Shown: positions 43,128 to 51,118 of the stretch, in pieces
Position numbering within the stretch: position 1 is the stretch's first letter
Layout of the letters: every line of letters begins with the position of its first letter
Assembly: GCA_963669265.1 (NCBI GenBank)
Contig: OY769916.1
Location: forward strand, 2,046,001-2,110,000
Length of the DNA stretch: 64,000 nt
Source of the DNA: SZUA-547 sp963669265
GTDB taxonomy: Bacteria; Pseudomonadota; Alphaproteobacteria; Rhodobacterales; Rhodobacteraceae
Direction: 5' to 3'
Notes under the pieces: generated by a model
Told to the model about the DNA's origin: nothing
The model's input: only the letters and a program-made list of their open reading frames with translations
Databases searched by the model: none
Made by a program: the position numbers and the translations under genes

Positions 43128-43704
43128 GCGCGCCGAGACCGCGCCACCACGGATCTGTGGCCAGATGCCGTCTGAGCGGGGTGTCGGTCTCCTCCGGCGC
43201 ATTCTCGATATACTGGTGGGCTTCGGCCAACCCCTCCTCATCGAGGGCTTTAAGATAGGCCACCGCCGCTTCCAGTGAGAACGGCCCGCCAGTCTCTTCA
43301 TGGAAATTGCGATTAAGATCTGTCCAGACCGCGCCGCCCGATCCGGTGCGGCGGCACCAATCGGCGATGCGCTCGGCGATGCGGGTGGAGGACGCCCGGA
43401 CATAACCGCTCTCCATACAGACGACGCCGATGAGATCACCATTGGGCGCGCGCTCCCGCGCCCGCAGATCCTCCGCCGCCGCATGAATGTCGTCGCGCAC
43501 GCTCTCAATCACATGGGTCACGCAGTCGGCGCCGTGATCTGGTTCGGTCACCAGCGTCAGCGCCCGTTTGCGCTTCAGCGAGACGCGGGCGAACTCCACC
43601 GGGATCGGCGGGCCTGCCGCCATGGCCCAGTCTCCCCGAACCTTCGGCGCCAGATCATCGAGGTCCCAGACCAGCGATCCATAGGCGAGAATGTGAATGG
43701 GAAT
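43114..43704 (-). CDS. Gamma-glutamylcyclotransferase-like protein lacking a standard start codon
   Basis: From 43704 the minus strand reads IPIHILAYGSLVWDLDDLAP, a clear cyclotransferase-fold N-terminus (YGSL loop). It continues without a stop into an ORF whose first ATG is at 43623, after the YGSL motif. A start at 43623 would lose the substrate loop, so the true start must be upstream. The in-frame candidates are ATT codons at 43704, 43698 and 43692, with AGGGGAG just before, or a CTG at 43728. The product is about 196 residues. Function by family: release of 5-oxoproline from gamma-glutamyl compounds; the substrate is unknown. Confidence 0.68.
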   Translation of the reverse strand: MPIHILAYGSLVWDLDDLAPKVRGDWAMAAGPPIPVEFARVSLKRKRALTLVTEPDHGADCVTHVIESVRDDIHAAAEDLRARERAPNGDLIGVVCMESGYVRASSTRIAERIADWCRRTGSGGAVWTDLNRNFHEETGGPFSLEAAVAYLKALDEEGLAEAHQYIENAPEETDTPLRRHLATDPWWRGLGALRSR

Positions 43705-43750
43705 GGGTCTCTCCCCTGGCGATCTCAGGCGGCGCGGCGACGCGGCCGCC

Positions 43751-44143
43751 TCATTTGTGATGCGCGATCAGCCGTTCGTTCGCGGCGCGCAGCCTCTGGA
43801 TCAGCGTGCGGATATATTCGAGCGATTCCTTGGGGTTCGACTCGAGCATCTTCACGATCTCATCGGGCGTGTAGGTGACGCAGACCGTCGGCTCAACGGC
43901 GACGGCGGCGGCGGAGCGGGGAGAGTCGTCGATGATCCCCATCTCGCCGAAAATGTCGCCGAAGCTCAGCGTCTCCAGCGTGTCCTCCTTGTCGACCGTC
44001 AGCACGCTTTCGCGCGGCACGCGGATCTCCACCTTGCCGGAGACGATCTGGTAGCAGAGATCGCTCGCATCCCCTTGCTCGAAAATCGCGTCGCCCTTGG
44101 CGAATTCGACTCTGTTCATGTCCGGCGCCCCTTCCAGCAGCAT
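43751..44143 (-). CDS. Cyclic nucleotide-binding domain protein without DNA-binding domain
   Basis: This 130-residue protein is a single cNMP-binding-like domain. It has FAKGDAIFEQGDASDLCYQIVSGKVEI and the phosphate-binding cassette-like LSFGDIFGEMGIIDDSPRSAAAV (landmarks FGE and RSA). A helical tail follows, but there is no helix-turn-helix as in Crp/Fnr. GGAGG lies 8 bases upstream. It may sense a cyclic nucleotide and act through protein contacts. It lies just upstream of, and co-directional with, the cyclotransferase-like gene. Confidence 0.88.
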   Translation of the reverse strand: MLLEGAPDMNRVEFAKGDAIFEQGDASDLCYQIVSGKVEIRVPRESVLTVDKEDTLETLSFGDIFGEMGIIDDSPRSAAAVAVEPTVCVTYTPDEIVKMLESNPKESLEYIRTLIQRLRAANERLIAHHK

Positions 44144-44297
44144 GATGTCGCCTCCAGCATGCCAGAGACGGGCGAAAGGTCAAATTGGCGGACGCACCCG
44201 AACGCCTCGCCAAACGCATTGGACCGCATGATCCGGGTGGAGCGCGCCGCCCGCGCCTTCTACGCAATGGCTGCAAGGACGAACATAGGGGAGTGGG

Positions 44298-45053
44298 ATG
44301 CGACTTGACGGGCAAAGCATTGTCATCACCGGCGCGAGCAGTGGGATCGGGGCCGCCGCAGCGCGCCTGTTTGCAAGACACGGTGCCAATATCGTGATCG
44401 GCGCGCGCCGGGAAGCGCTGTTGAGCCGCGTCGCTGACGAGATCACCGACGCTGGCGGACGGGTCATCGCAATCGCCGGCGATGTGCGTGAGGAAGCTTA
44501 CGCGGCCGATCTGGTGAAGGCGGCGATCGCGGAATATGGCGGGCTTGACGGCGCGTTCAACAACGCGGGCGCGGTCGGAGACATGCGACCCGTGCCTGAG
44601 ATGCCGATCGCGAACTGGCGCGACGTCATAGACACCAATCTGACGAGCGCGTTTCTCGCCGCCAAGCACCAGATTCCCGCCCTGAAGGCGCGCGGCGGCG
44701 GCGGCCTCGTCTTCACCTCATCCTTCGTCGGCCACTCAAGCGCAGGCTTGCCGGGCATGGGCGCCTACGCCGCGTCGAAGGCCGGCCTGATCGGATTGAC
44801 CCAGTCGCTCGCCGCTGAACATGGCGGCGATGGCGTCAGGGTCAACGCTCTGCTGCCCGGCGGCACGCGCACGGCGATGGCCGGAGACGACCCGGACACG
44901 CATAGCTACATCGCGGGGCTGCATCCGCTCGGCCGCCTCGCGGATCCCGAAGAAATCGCAAAAGCTGCGCTGTTTCTGCTGTCCGATCTGTCGAGCTTCG
45001 TCACCGGGAGCGCGATGACCGCGGATGGCGGCGTATCGATCAAACTGGGCTAG
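44298..45053 (+). CDS. SDR-family oxidoreductase
   Basis: This 251-residue classical short-chain dehydrogenase has the cofactor motif TGASSGIGAAAA, FNNAGAVGDM and the catalytic YAASKAG. It ends TADGGVSIKLG. An R in the second strand (GARREAL) suggests NADP(H). The substrate is unknown. GGGGAG lies just before the ATG. It is divergent from the cyclic nucleotide-binding gene; the hemF fragment starts right after its stop. Confidence 0.92.
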   Translation: MRLDGQSIVITGASSGIGAAAARLFARHGANIVIGARREALLSRVADEITDAGGRVIAIAGDVREEAYAADLVKAAIAEYGGLDGAFNNAGAVGDMRPVPEMPIANWRDVIDTNLTSAFLAAKHQIPALKARGGGGLVFTSSFVGHSSAGLPGMGAYAASKAGLIGLTQSLAAEHGGDGVRVNALLPGGTRTAMAGDDPDTHSYIAGLHPLGRLADPEEIAKAALFLLSDLSSFVTGSAMTADGGVSIKLG

Positions 45054-45059
45054 CGCAGC

Positions 45060-45148
45060 GCGTCACGGCCATTCGGCGCCCGGCGTCAGACTCAAGCGCT
45101 TCGACAAACGCCCAGCCCACATTCTGCGAGAAGGCGAATTCCGCCTTC
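45060..45148 (-). pseudogene. Decayed hemF fragment (C-terminal remnant with internal deletion)
   Basis: Bases 45060-45094 match the very end of hemF (45836-45870) at about 30 of 35 positions, including the stop-codon context. Bases 45099-45148 match 46033-46082 of hemF at about 41 of 50. The 162 bases between the two hemF segments are missing here. Translated, the second block gives EFAFSQNVGWAFVEA, close to DFAFTQDVGRAFIEA of HemF, and the join breaks the frame. The remnant lies on the hemF strand and ends at the GST stop. Confidence 0.78.
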
Positions 45149-45815
45149 ACCGCCAATGCGGTGGATAGGCCGCGTCATAGCCGGGCATGGCCTCGATACG
45201 CGCGGCCCAGGCCGCCAGGGCGGGATAGATCTCCGCCAACGGTTCGATCCCAAGCGCAGCGGACACGGCCGCATCGCCCGCGGCCCGCATCGCCGCCCGC
45301 CTGAACTGAGCCAGCGCCGGATAGACGGCGAAATCGGCGGCGCTGATCGCCTCGCCCGCCAGAAAAGGGCGACCGTTCAGCATCGCGTCGTAAAGCGCGA
45401 ACTCCCCATGTGCTTTCGCCGCTTCCGCCGCCACCGCATCCACGGACTCGGCGCCCCTGCCCCGGAACACCGGTCGGGCTGCGGAACCGACCGGATCGCG
45501 CAACCGGGAACCGGTCTCCTCAACGATTTGCCAGATCGCGGCGGCCTCCGCCGGGGTTTCGCCGAACAGCGGCGGGCTGGGACAGGCGGCGTCCAGATAG
45601 GCGAGGATGGCGTTGGTCTCTCGCACAGTCACCGCGCCATCGGTCAGAACCGGTACGGATCCACGAGGGTTGACCGCCAGGAATTCCGAAGACTTTTGCT
45701 CTCGTTTGGCGTTGTCGAGCCGCTTCGCATCGTAGTCGAGCCCCTTGTGGCCGAGCGCCAGCATCACAGTCCAGCATGGCGGGCTGCCGCTGATGAAATA
45801 ACATTGCATGGTCAT
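45147..45815 (-). CDS. Glutathione S-transferase family protein
   Basis: This GST of about 222 residues begins MTMQCYFISGSPPCWTVMLAL and contains NPRGSVPVLTDGAVTVRETNAIL (landmarks VPVL and ETNAIL) and a helical C-terminal domain with PFLAGEAISAADFAVYP. An open frame extends to 45848, but that would start inside hemF; the ATG at 45815 follows GGAGGCGGAG. It lies directly downstream of hemF and directly upstream of the hemF remnant, so it sits between an intact and a decayed copy. Substrate is unknown. Confidence 0.88.
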   Translation of the reverse strand: MTMQCYFISGSPPCWTVMLALGHKGLDYDAKRLDNAKREQKSSEFLAVNPRGSVPVLTDGAVTVRETNAILAYLDAACPSPPLFGETPAEAAAIWQIVEETGSRLRDPVGSAARPVFRGRGAESVDAVAAEAAKAHGEFALYDAMLNGRPFLAGEAISAADFAVYPALAQFRRAAMRAAGDAAVSAALGIEPLAEIYPALAAWAARIEAMPGYDAAYPPHWR

Positions 45816-45838
45816 CTCCGCCTCCGACTGTCGATGCG

Positions 45839-46765
45839 TCACGGCCATTTCGCCACCGGCGGCAGACTCATCAGCACCGCATCCGGATTGTGCCCTGTCT
45901 CCAGTCCGAATTTGGTGCCCCGGTCATAGACCAGATTGAACTCGGCGTAGCGCCCGCGTTTGACCAGCTGCCAGTCGCGCTCAGCCTCGGTCCAGCTTTC
46001 GCCCATGCGCTTGGCGGTGATCGGAACGAACGCCTCGATGAACGCCCGGCCCACATCCTGGGTGAAGGCGAAATCCGCCTCCCAGTCGCCGGTGCAAAGG
46101 TCATCATAGAAGATGCCGCCGACGCCGCGCGCCTCGCCGCGATGGCGGATCATGAAATACTCGTCCGCCCAGTCCTTGAAGCGCGCGTAGTAGCCGGCGT
46201 CATGCGCATCGCAGGCGGCTTGCAGCGCGCCATGGAAATGCGCCGTGTCCTCGGCGACCTCGACCATGGGATTGAGATCGGCGCCGCCGCCGAACCACCA
46301 CGCGCCGGGGGTCCAGAACATGCGGGTGTTCATGTGCACCGCCGGCGTTTTCGGACTGCGCATATGGGCGACCAGAGAGATGCCTGCGGCCCAGAAGCGC
46401 GGATCCTCCTCCAGCCCCGGGATCTCTTTTCGGGCGGTCAGACTGCGCTGGGCGCGCTCGCCCAGCCGCCCATAGACGGTGGAGATATTGACGCCAACCT
46501 TCTCGAACACGCGTCCGCCGCGCATCGCGCTCATGACCCCGCCACCCTGATCGGCGTCCTGATCGCCCTCGCCCGCGCGCCGGGTCTCGGTCCGTTCGAA
46601 TCGCCCCGACGGCAGATCCGCGAAGGGGCCGCTGGTCTGCGAATCCTCAAGTCCTTCGAACGCGTTGCAGATCTGATCGCGAATATCCGCGAACCATGCG
46701 GAGGCGCGCGCTTGGCGCGCCTCGAAACCGTCTTCACCCGCGCTCATACCCTGTTCCTCGCCCAT
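45839..46765 (-). CDS. hemF: Oxygen-dependent coproporphyrinogen III oxidase
   Basis: HemF oxidatively decarboxylates coproporphyrinogen III to protoporphyrinogen IX using O2, a late heme step. The 308-residue product shows GGGVMSAMRGGRVFEKVGVN (landmarks only), AHMRSPKTPAVHMNTRMF, WWFGGGADLNPM, HRGEARGVGGIFYDD and RYAEFNLVYDRGTKFGL. A second ATG at 46747 has AGGA at better spacing and is an alternative start. It is divergent from petABC, sharing a 266-bp region, so heme and bc1 supply could be co-regulated. Confidence 0.96.
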   Translation of the reverse strand: MGEEQGMSAGEDGFEARQARASAWFADIRDQICNAFEGLEDSQTSGPFADLPSGRFERTETRRAGEGDQDADQGGGVMSAMRGGRVFEKVGVNISTVYGRLGERAQRSLTARKEIPGLEEDPRFWAAGISLVAHMRSPKTPAVHMNTRMFWTPGAWWFGGGADLNPMVEVAEDTAHFHGALQAACDAHDAGYYARFKDWADEYFMIRHRGEARGVGGIFYDDLCTGDWEADFAFTQDVGRAFIEAFVPITAKRMGESWTEAERDWQLVKRGRYAEFNLVYDRGTKFGLETGHNPDAVLMSLPPVAKWP

Positions 46766-46928
46766 CGCTCGCCTCTTCAGCGGTCTTGCGCGCCAATTCG
46801 CGCCGCGCCGCGCACGCCTTTCGGGTTACTGGCAGCGCTCGTCGGCTGCAAGCGGGGGCGTGCGTTGCGGCGAATTCGTGAAAAGAGTTCTCATAATTGC
46901 GTATGCGTCGCACTGTCCGCTGGCATGT

Positions 46929-46952
46929 TTCGGATCAAGCCTGTAATCCGAA
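46929..46952. promoter_or_regulatory. Inverted repeat upstream of petA
   Basis: TTCGGAT (46929-46935) and ATCCGAA (46946-46952) form perfect 7-base arms separated by 10 bases in the hemF-petA divergent region. This is a candidate binding site for a dimeric regulator. Confidence 0.45.
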
Positions 46953-46960
46953 GCTATTGA

Positions 46961-46978
46961 CCGCAATGGCCATTGCGG
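46961..46978. promoter_or_regulatory. Perfect 18-bp palindrome upstream of petA
   Basis: CCGCAATGGCCATTGCGG is fully self-complementary. It begins within a TTGACC -35-like element (46957-46962), so a bound protein would sit on the core promoter. It lies 54 bases before the petA GTG. Confidence 0.55.
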
Positions 46979-47031
46979 CGAAAGATTCGCTTTTTGCGCG
47001 CCCTGCGCGACTAAACTTGGGGAGCCGAAAC

Positions 47032-47610
47032 GTGTCCGATACAGTTACGGACGAGACCGCCAGCCGCCGCGATTTTCTCTATATCGCCACAGGCGCCGCC
47101 GGCGTGGTTACGATGGGGGCGGCCGCCTGGCCGCTCGTCGACCAGATGAATCCAAGCGCAGATGTTCTCGCGCTCGCCACCAGGGCCGAGCCCGTCGGCG
47201 ACTTGGAGCCCGGCACGCAGATCACGGTGAAATGGCGCGGCAAGCCGGTGTTTATCCGCCGCCGCACCCAAGCGGAAATTGACGCCGCGAGAGCCGTGGG
47301 CGTGAATGAGCTGCCTGATCCGAACGCCCGCAACGCCAACCGGCCGTCCGACGCGCCCGCCGACGACGCCGATCGCGCCGTCGACGAGGCCGGCGAGTGG
47401 CTGGTGATGATGGGGGTTTGCACCCATCTCGGCTGCGTTCCCCTCGGCGACGGCGCCGGCGAGTTCGGCGGGTGGTTCTGCCCCTGCCACGGGTCGCATT
47501 ACGACACCGCCGGCCGCATCCGCAAAGGTCCCGCCCCGCAGAACCTGCCGATTCCCGAGGTCACGTTCGACGGTGAGACGATCACGCTGATCGAAGAATA
47601 CAAGGCGTAG
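47032..47610 (+). CDS. petA: Rieske iron-sulfur subunit of cytochrome bc1
   Basis: PetA carries the 2Fe-2S cluster that takes electrons from ubiquinol and passes them to cytochrome c1. The N-terminus SRRDFLYIATGAAGVV has the twin-arginine signal that also anchors the protein. Cluster ligands are in CTHLGCVP and CPCHGSHY. The product is 192 residues from a GTG start at 47032 with GGGGAG 8 bases upstream; the frame is open from 46897 without support. It starts the petABC operon. Confidence 0.96.
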   Translation: MSDTVTDETASRRDFLYIATGAAGVVTMGAAAWPLVDQMNPSADVLALATRAEPVGDLEPGTQITVKWRGKPVFIRRRTQAEIDAARAVGVNELPDPNARNANRPSDAPADDADRAVDEAGEWLVMMGVCTHLGCVPLGDGAGEFGGWFCPCHGSHYDTAGRIRKGPAPQNLPIPEVTFDGETITLIEEYKA

Positions 47611-47614
47611 AATC

Positions 47615-48973
47615 ATGAGCGCTATTCCCCACCCGCCATTCGAGCCGAAGAACAAGTTCGTGAAATGGGTCGACTCGCGTCTGCCCGTCTTTGGACTGGT
47701 CTTCGCGACCCTGACGATCCCGACGCCGAAAAACCTCAACTGGATGTGGATCTGGGGCATCGTCCTGGCCGCGTTCCTGGTTGTGCAGCTTGCCACCGGC
47801 ATCGTTCTGGTCATGCACTACACGCCGCATGCGGACATGGCCTTCGCCTCGGTCGAGCACATCATGCGCAACGTCAACGGCGGCTGGCTGCTGCGCTATG
47901 CGCACGCCAACGGCGCTTCGATGTTCTTCATCGCGGTCTATATGCACATCTTCCGGGGCCTCTATTACGGCTCTTACAAGAACCCGCGAGAGATCACCTG
48001 GATCATCGGCATCCTGATCTATGTCTGCATGATGGCGACGGCCTTCATGGGCTACGTGCTGCCCTGGGGTCAGATGTCCTTCTGGGGCGCGACCGTGATC
48101 ACCAACCTGTTCTCGGCCATCCCGTTCGTCGGCGGCGACATCGTCTCATTCCTCTGGGGCGGCTTCTCGGTCGACAATCCGACGCTGAACCGGTTTTTCT
48201 CGCTGCATTACCTGCTGCCCTTCGTGATCGCCGCGCTGGTGGCCGTCCATATCTGGGCGTTCCATTCCACCGGCAACAACAACCCGACGGGCGTGCCGGT
48301 CCGGACCAAGGATCTGGAGACGACCAAGAAGGACACGCTGCCGTTCTGGCCCTACTACGTGATCAAGGATCTGTTCGCCCTGGCGCTGTTCCTGATCTTC
48401 TTCGTGGTGATGGTGTTCTTCATGCCCAACTTCATGGGGCATCCGGACAACTATCTGGAGGCCAACCCGCTGGTGACGCCAGCGCATATCGTGCCCGAAT
48501 GGTACTTCCTGCCGTTCTACGCGATCCTGCGCGCCTTCACAGCCGACGTCTGGCTGGTGCAGTTCACCAGCTTCGTCACCGGCGGTCTGGTCGATGCGAA
48601 GCTCTTCGGCGTCCTCGCCATGTTCGGCGCCATCATCGCGATGGCGCTGGCGCCGTGGCTCGATACGTCCCGCATCATCTCGGGACGCTATCGCCCGCAA
48701 TTCAAATGGTGGTTCTGGCTGCTGGTCGTCGACTTCTTCATCTTGATGTGGGTCGGCGCCATGCCGGCTGAGGAGCCGTTCGCGACGATCTCTCTGATCG
48801 CGTCGGCCTACTGGTTTGGATATTTCTTCGTGATCCTGCCGATGCTGGGCTTCACGGAGAAGACGAAGCAGCTGCCGGACACGGTCGAAGACGCGTTCGA
48901 CGAAATGATCGAGGCGAAATACGCCAAGAAAGCCAAGGCTCTCGGCGACACCGCCGCGACCCCGGCCGAGTGA
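47615..48973 (+). CDS. petB: Cytochrome b subunit of cytochrome bc1
   Basis: This 452-residue membrane protein houses both b hemes and the Qo and Qi sites. Landmarks are HYTPHADMAFASVEH, RYAHANGASMFF with heme-ligating His, the second His pair in FSLHYLLPFVIAALVAVHIW (landmarks HYLLPF and VHIW), and the Qo-site PEWYFLPFYAILR. The length suggests the eight-helix form. It begins 4 bp after petA and overlaps the start region of petC, so the three genes form one transcript. Confidence 0.97.
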   Translation: MSAIPHPPFEPKNKFVKWVDSRLPVFGLVFATLTIPTPKNLNWMWIWGIVLAAFLVVQLATGIVLVMHYTPHADMAFASVEHIMRNVNGGWLLRYAHANGASMFFIAVYMHIFRGLYYGSYKNPREITWIIGILIYVCMMATAFMGYVLPWGQMSFWGATVITNLFSAIPFVGGDIVSFLWGGFSVDNPTLNRFFSLHYLLPFVIAALVAVHIWAFHSTGNNNPTGVPVRTKDLETTKKDTLPFWPYYVIKDLFALALFLIFFVVMVFFMPNFMGHPDNYLEANPLVTPAHIVPEWYFLPFYAILRAFTADVWLVQFTSFVTGGLVDAKLFGVLAMFGAIIAMALAPWLDTSRIISGRYRPQFKWWFWLLVVDFFILMWVGAMPAEEPFATISLIASAYWFGYFFVILPMLGFTEKTKQLPDTVEDAFDEMIEAKYAKKAKALGDTAATPAE

Positions 48974-48987
48974 GGGAGATGATGGAG

Positions 48988-49863
48988 ATGAAGTCCATGA
49001 CGCTCAAATCCGCCCTCGTCGGCCTGACCGCCGCAGCGGCGCTTTCAATCTCCGCCCCCGCCCAGGCGGCGGGCGGCGGTGGCCATGTCGAAGACATCGC
49101 TTTCAGTTTCGAAGGACCGTTCGGCACGTTTGACACCGCTCAGCTGCAGCGGGGCTTTCAGGTTTGGCGTGAGGTCTGCGCCTCCTGCCACGGCCTGCAA
49201 TATGTCTCGGCGCGCGAGCTGACGATGGCGAACGGACCCGCCTTCAGCGAGGAGCAGGTCGCAGCCTTCCTCGCCGATTCCGGGTTCGAAGTGGCCGACG
49301 AGGAAGGCGAGCTGGGCGACACCCGCCCGATGAAACTGTCCGACAGGTTCCCGGCGGTCACCTCCGCCGCAGCGCCCGATCTGTCGCTGATGACGAAATC
49401 GCGCGCGGGCTTTCACGGCCCGCTCGGATCCGGCATCAACCAGCTGCTGCGCGGCATCGGCGGACCGGAATACGTCTATTCTCTGATGGTGGGCTATGAG
49501 GAGGCGCCGGCTTGCGCGCCCGAGGACGCGTCCGGATATTACAACACCACCTTCGGCGCCGGCGGCGTTCCCGACGGCTGTCTGGACGATGACGGTCATT
49601 CCACCGTCGGCGGCACCTGGATCGGCATGCCGCCGCCGCTGAGCGACGACGCGGTGGAGTATCAGGATGGCACGCCGGCCACGACCGACCAGATGGCGGA
49701 GGACGTCGCGGCGTTCCTGACTTGGACCGCCGAGCCGCATATGATGGATCGCAAATCGGCCGGCGCACGCAATGTGAGCTTTCTGGTGATCCTCGCCGTG
49801 CTGCTCTATCTGACCAACAAGGCGCTCTGGGCGCCGGTGAAGCGGCGCAAGACAAAGTCCTGA
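48988..49863 (+). CDS. petC: Cytochrome c1 subunit of cytochrome bc1
   Basis: Cytochrome c1 receives electrons from the Rieske protein. A Sec signal peptide (MKSMTLKSALVGLTAAAALS, cleaved near AQA) precedes the heme site CASCHGLQ; the axial Met lies in GTWIGMPPPLSDD. A C-terminal membrane helix (about 263-280) anchors the protein, ending in a basic tail. Possible starts are GTG 48970 and ATGs at 48979, 48982 and 48988; the last has the best spacing to GAGGGAG (about 9 bases). The gene is 291 codons from there and closes petABC. Confidence 0.96.
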   Translation: MKSMTLKSALVGLTAAAALSISAPAQAAGGGGHVEDIAFSFEGPFGTFDTAQLQRGFQVWREVCASCHGLQYVSARELTMANGPAFSEEQVAAFLADSGFEVADEEGELGDTRPMKLSDRFPAVTSAAAPDLSLMTKSRAGFHGPLGSGINQLLRGIGGPEYVYSLMVGYEEAPACAPEDASGYYNTTFGAGGVPDGCLDDDGHSTVGGTWIGMPPPLSDDAVEYQDGTPATTDQMAEDVAAFLTWTAEPHMMDRKSAGARNVSFLVILAVLLYLTNKALWAPVKRRKTKS

Positions 49864-49891
49864 CCGCCCAAGCCAACGGCTGACGACATCG

Positions 49892-49921
49892 CCCCTTCCA
49901 CCGCCGGTGGGAGGGGTTTTT
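49892..49921 (+). terminator. Rho-independent terminator of petABC
   Basis: Arms CCCCTTCCACC (49892-49902) and GGTGGGAGGGG (49906-49916), 11 bp with one G-T wobble, are followed by TTTTT. It lies 28 bases after the petC stop. Confidence 0.9.
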
Positions 49922-50005
49922 CGTTTCCGCCCCGAGTCTGGCCCCCATCCGGGCTTCAAGCGCCGCCGCCCATGCGCTAAGACCGCCTGCAGGAGGGCGC
50001 GGGCC

Positions 50006-51115
50006 ATGTCGATGAATTCCTTTGGACATCTCTTTCGGGTGACGACCTGGGGCGAAAGCCACGGGCCCGCGCTGGGCGCGGTCGTCGACGGCTGCCCGCC
50101 TGGCGTTCCGCTGGAGGCGGAGATGATCCAGCACTGGCTGGACCGGCGCAAACCCGGCCAGTCGAAATACACCACCCAGCGCAAGGAGCCGGACGCGGTC
50201 AAGATCCTCTCCGGCGTGTTTGACGGGGTGACCACCGGCACGCCGATCAGCCTGATGATCGAGAACGCCGACCAGCGTTCGAAAGATTACGGCGACATCG
50301 CCGACAAATTCCGTCCCGGCCACGCCGACCTGACCTATTGGCGCAAGTACGGCATTCGCGACTATCGCGGCGGCGGGCGCTCGTCGGCGCGGGAAACCGC
50401 GGCGCGGGTGGCGGCGGGCGGGGTCGCGCGCGAGGCGCTGAAGGCGCTGGTTCCCGGTCTCGCCATCAAGGGCTGCATGGTTCAGATGGGCGATCGCGTG
50501 GTCGATCGCACGAATTGGAGCTGGGACGAGATTGAGAACAACCCGTTCTGGTCGCCCGACGCGGAGGCCGCCGCCGACTGGGCGACATGGCTCGACGACT
50601 TGCGCAAATCCGGCAACTCCGTCGGCGCCGTGATCGAGGTCGTGGCCACCGGCGTGCCGGACGGGCTGGGCGCGCCGGTCTATGGCAAGCTGGACACCGA
50701 CATCGCCACCGCGATGATGTCGATCAACGCCGTCAAAGGGGTGGAGATCGGGGCCGGCATGGGCGCGGCCACGCTGACCGGAACCGAGAACGCCGACGAG
50801 ATGCGCTGGGGCAATGACGGCCCGCGCTTCTCCTCGAACCATGCGGGCGGGATTCTGGGCGGGATCTCCTCCGGCCAGCCGGTGGTGACCCGGTTTTCGG
50901 TCAAGCCGACCTCCTCGATCCTGACGCCGCGTAAAACCATCGACCGGTTCGGCAATGAGACCGAGATCGTCACCAAGGGCCGGCACGATCCGTGCGTCGG
51001 CATCCGCGCGGTGCCAGTGGGCGAAGCGATGATGGCCTGCGTGTTGCTGGACCACGTATTGCTGGATCGCGGACAGACGGGCGGCGCGCGCGGCCCGCTT
51101 GGCCCGGAAGGCTGA
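50006..51115 (+). CDS. aroC: Chorismate synthase
   Basis: AroC makes chorismate, the last step of the shikimate pathway, using reduced FMN. The 369-residue product has the family motifs TWGESHGPALGAVVDGCPPG (first signature), RGGGRSSARETAARVA and GRHDPCVGIRAVPV. The ATG at 50006 has AGGAGG upstream; a second ATG at 50012 is possible. It starts a co-directional run with the next three genes (gap 3 bp, then overlap 4 bp, then 10 bp). Confidence 0.97.
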   Translation: MSMNSFGHLFRVTTWGESHGPALGAVVDGCPPGVPLEAEMIQHWLDRRKPGQSKYTTQRKEPDAVKILSGVFDGVTTGTPISLMIENADQRSKDYGDIADKFRPGHADLTYWRKYGIRDYRGGGRSSARETAARVAAGGVAREALKALVPGLAIKGCMVQMGDRVVDRTNWSWDEIENNPFWSPDAEAAADWATWLDDLRKSGNSVGAVIEVVATGVPDGLGAPVYGKLDTDIATAMMSINAVKGVEIGAGMGAATLTGTENADEMRWGNDGPRFSSNHAGGILGGISSGQPVVTRFSVKPTSSILTPRKTIDRFGNETEIVTKGRHDPCVGIRAVPVGEAMMACVLLDHVLLDRGQTGGARGPLGPEG

Positions 51116-51118
51116 CGC

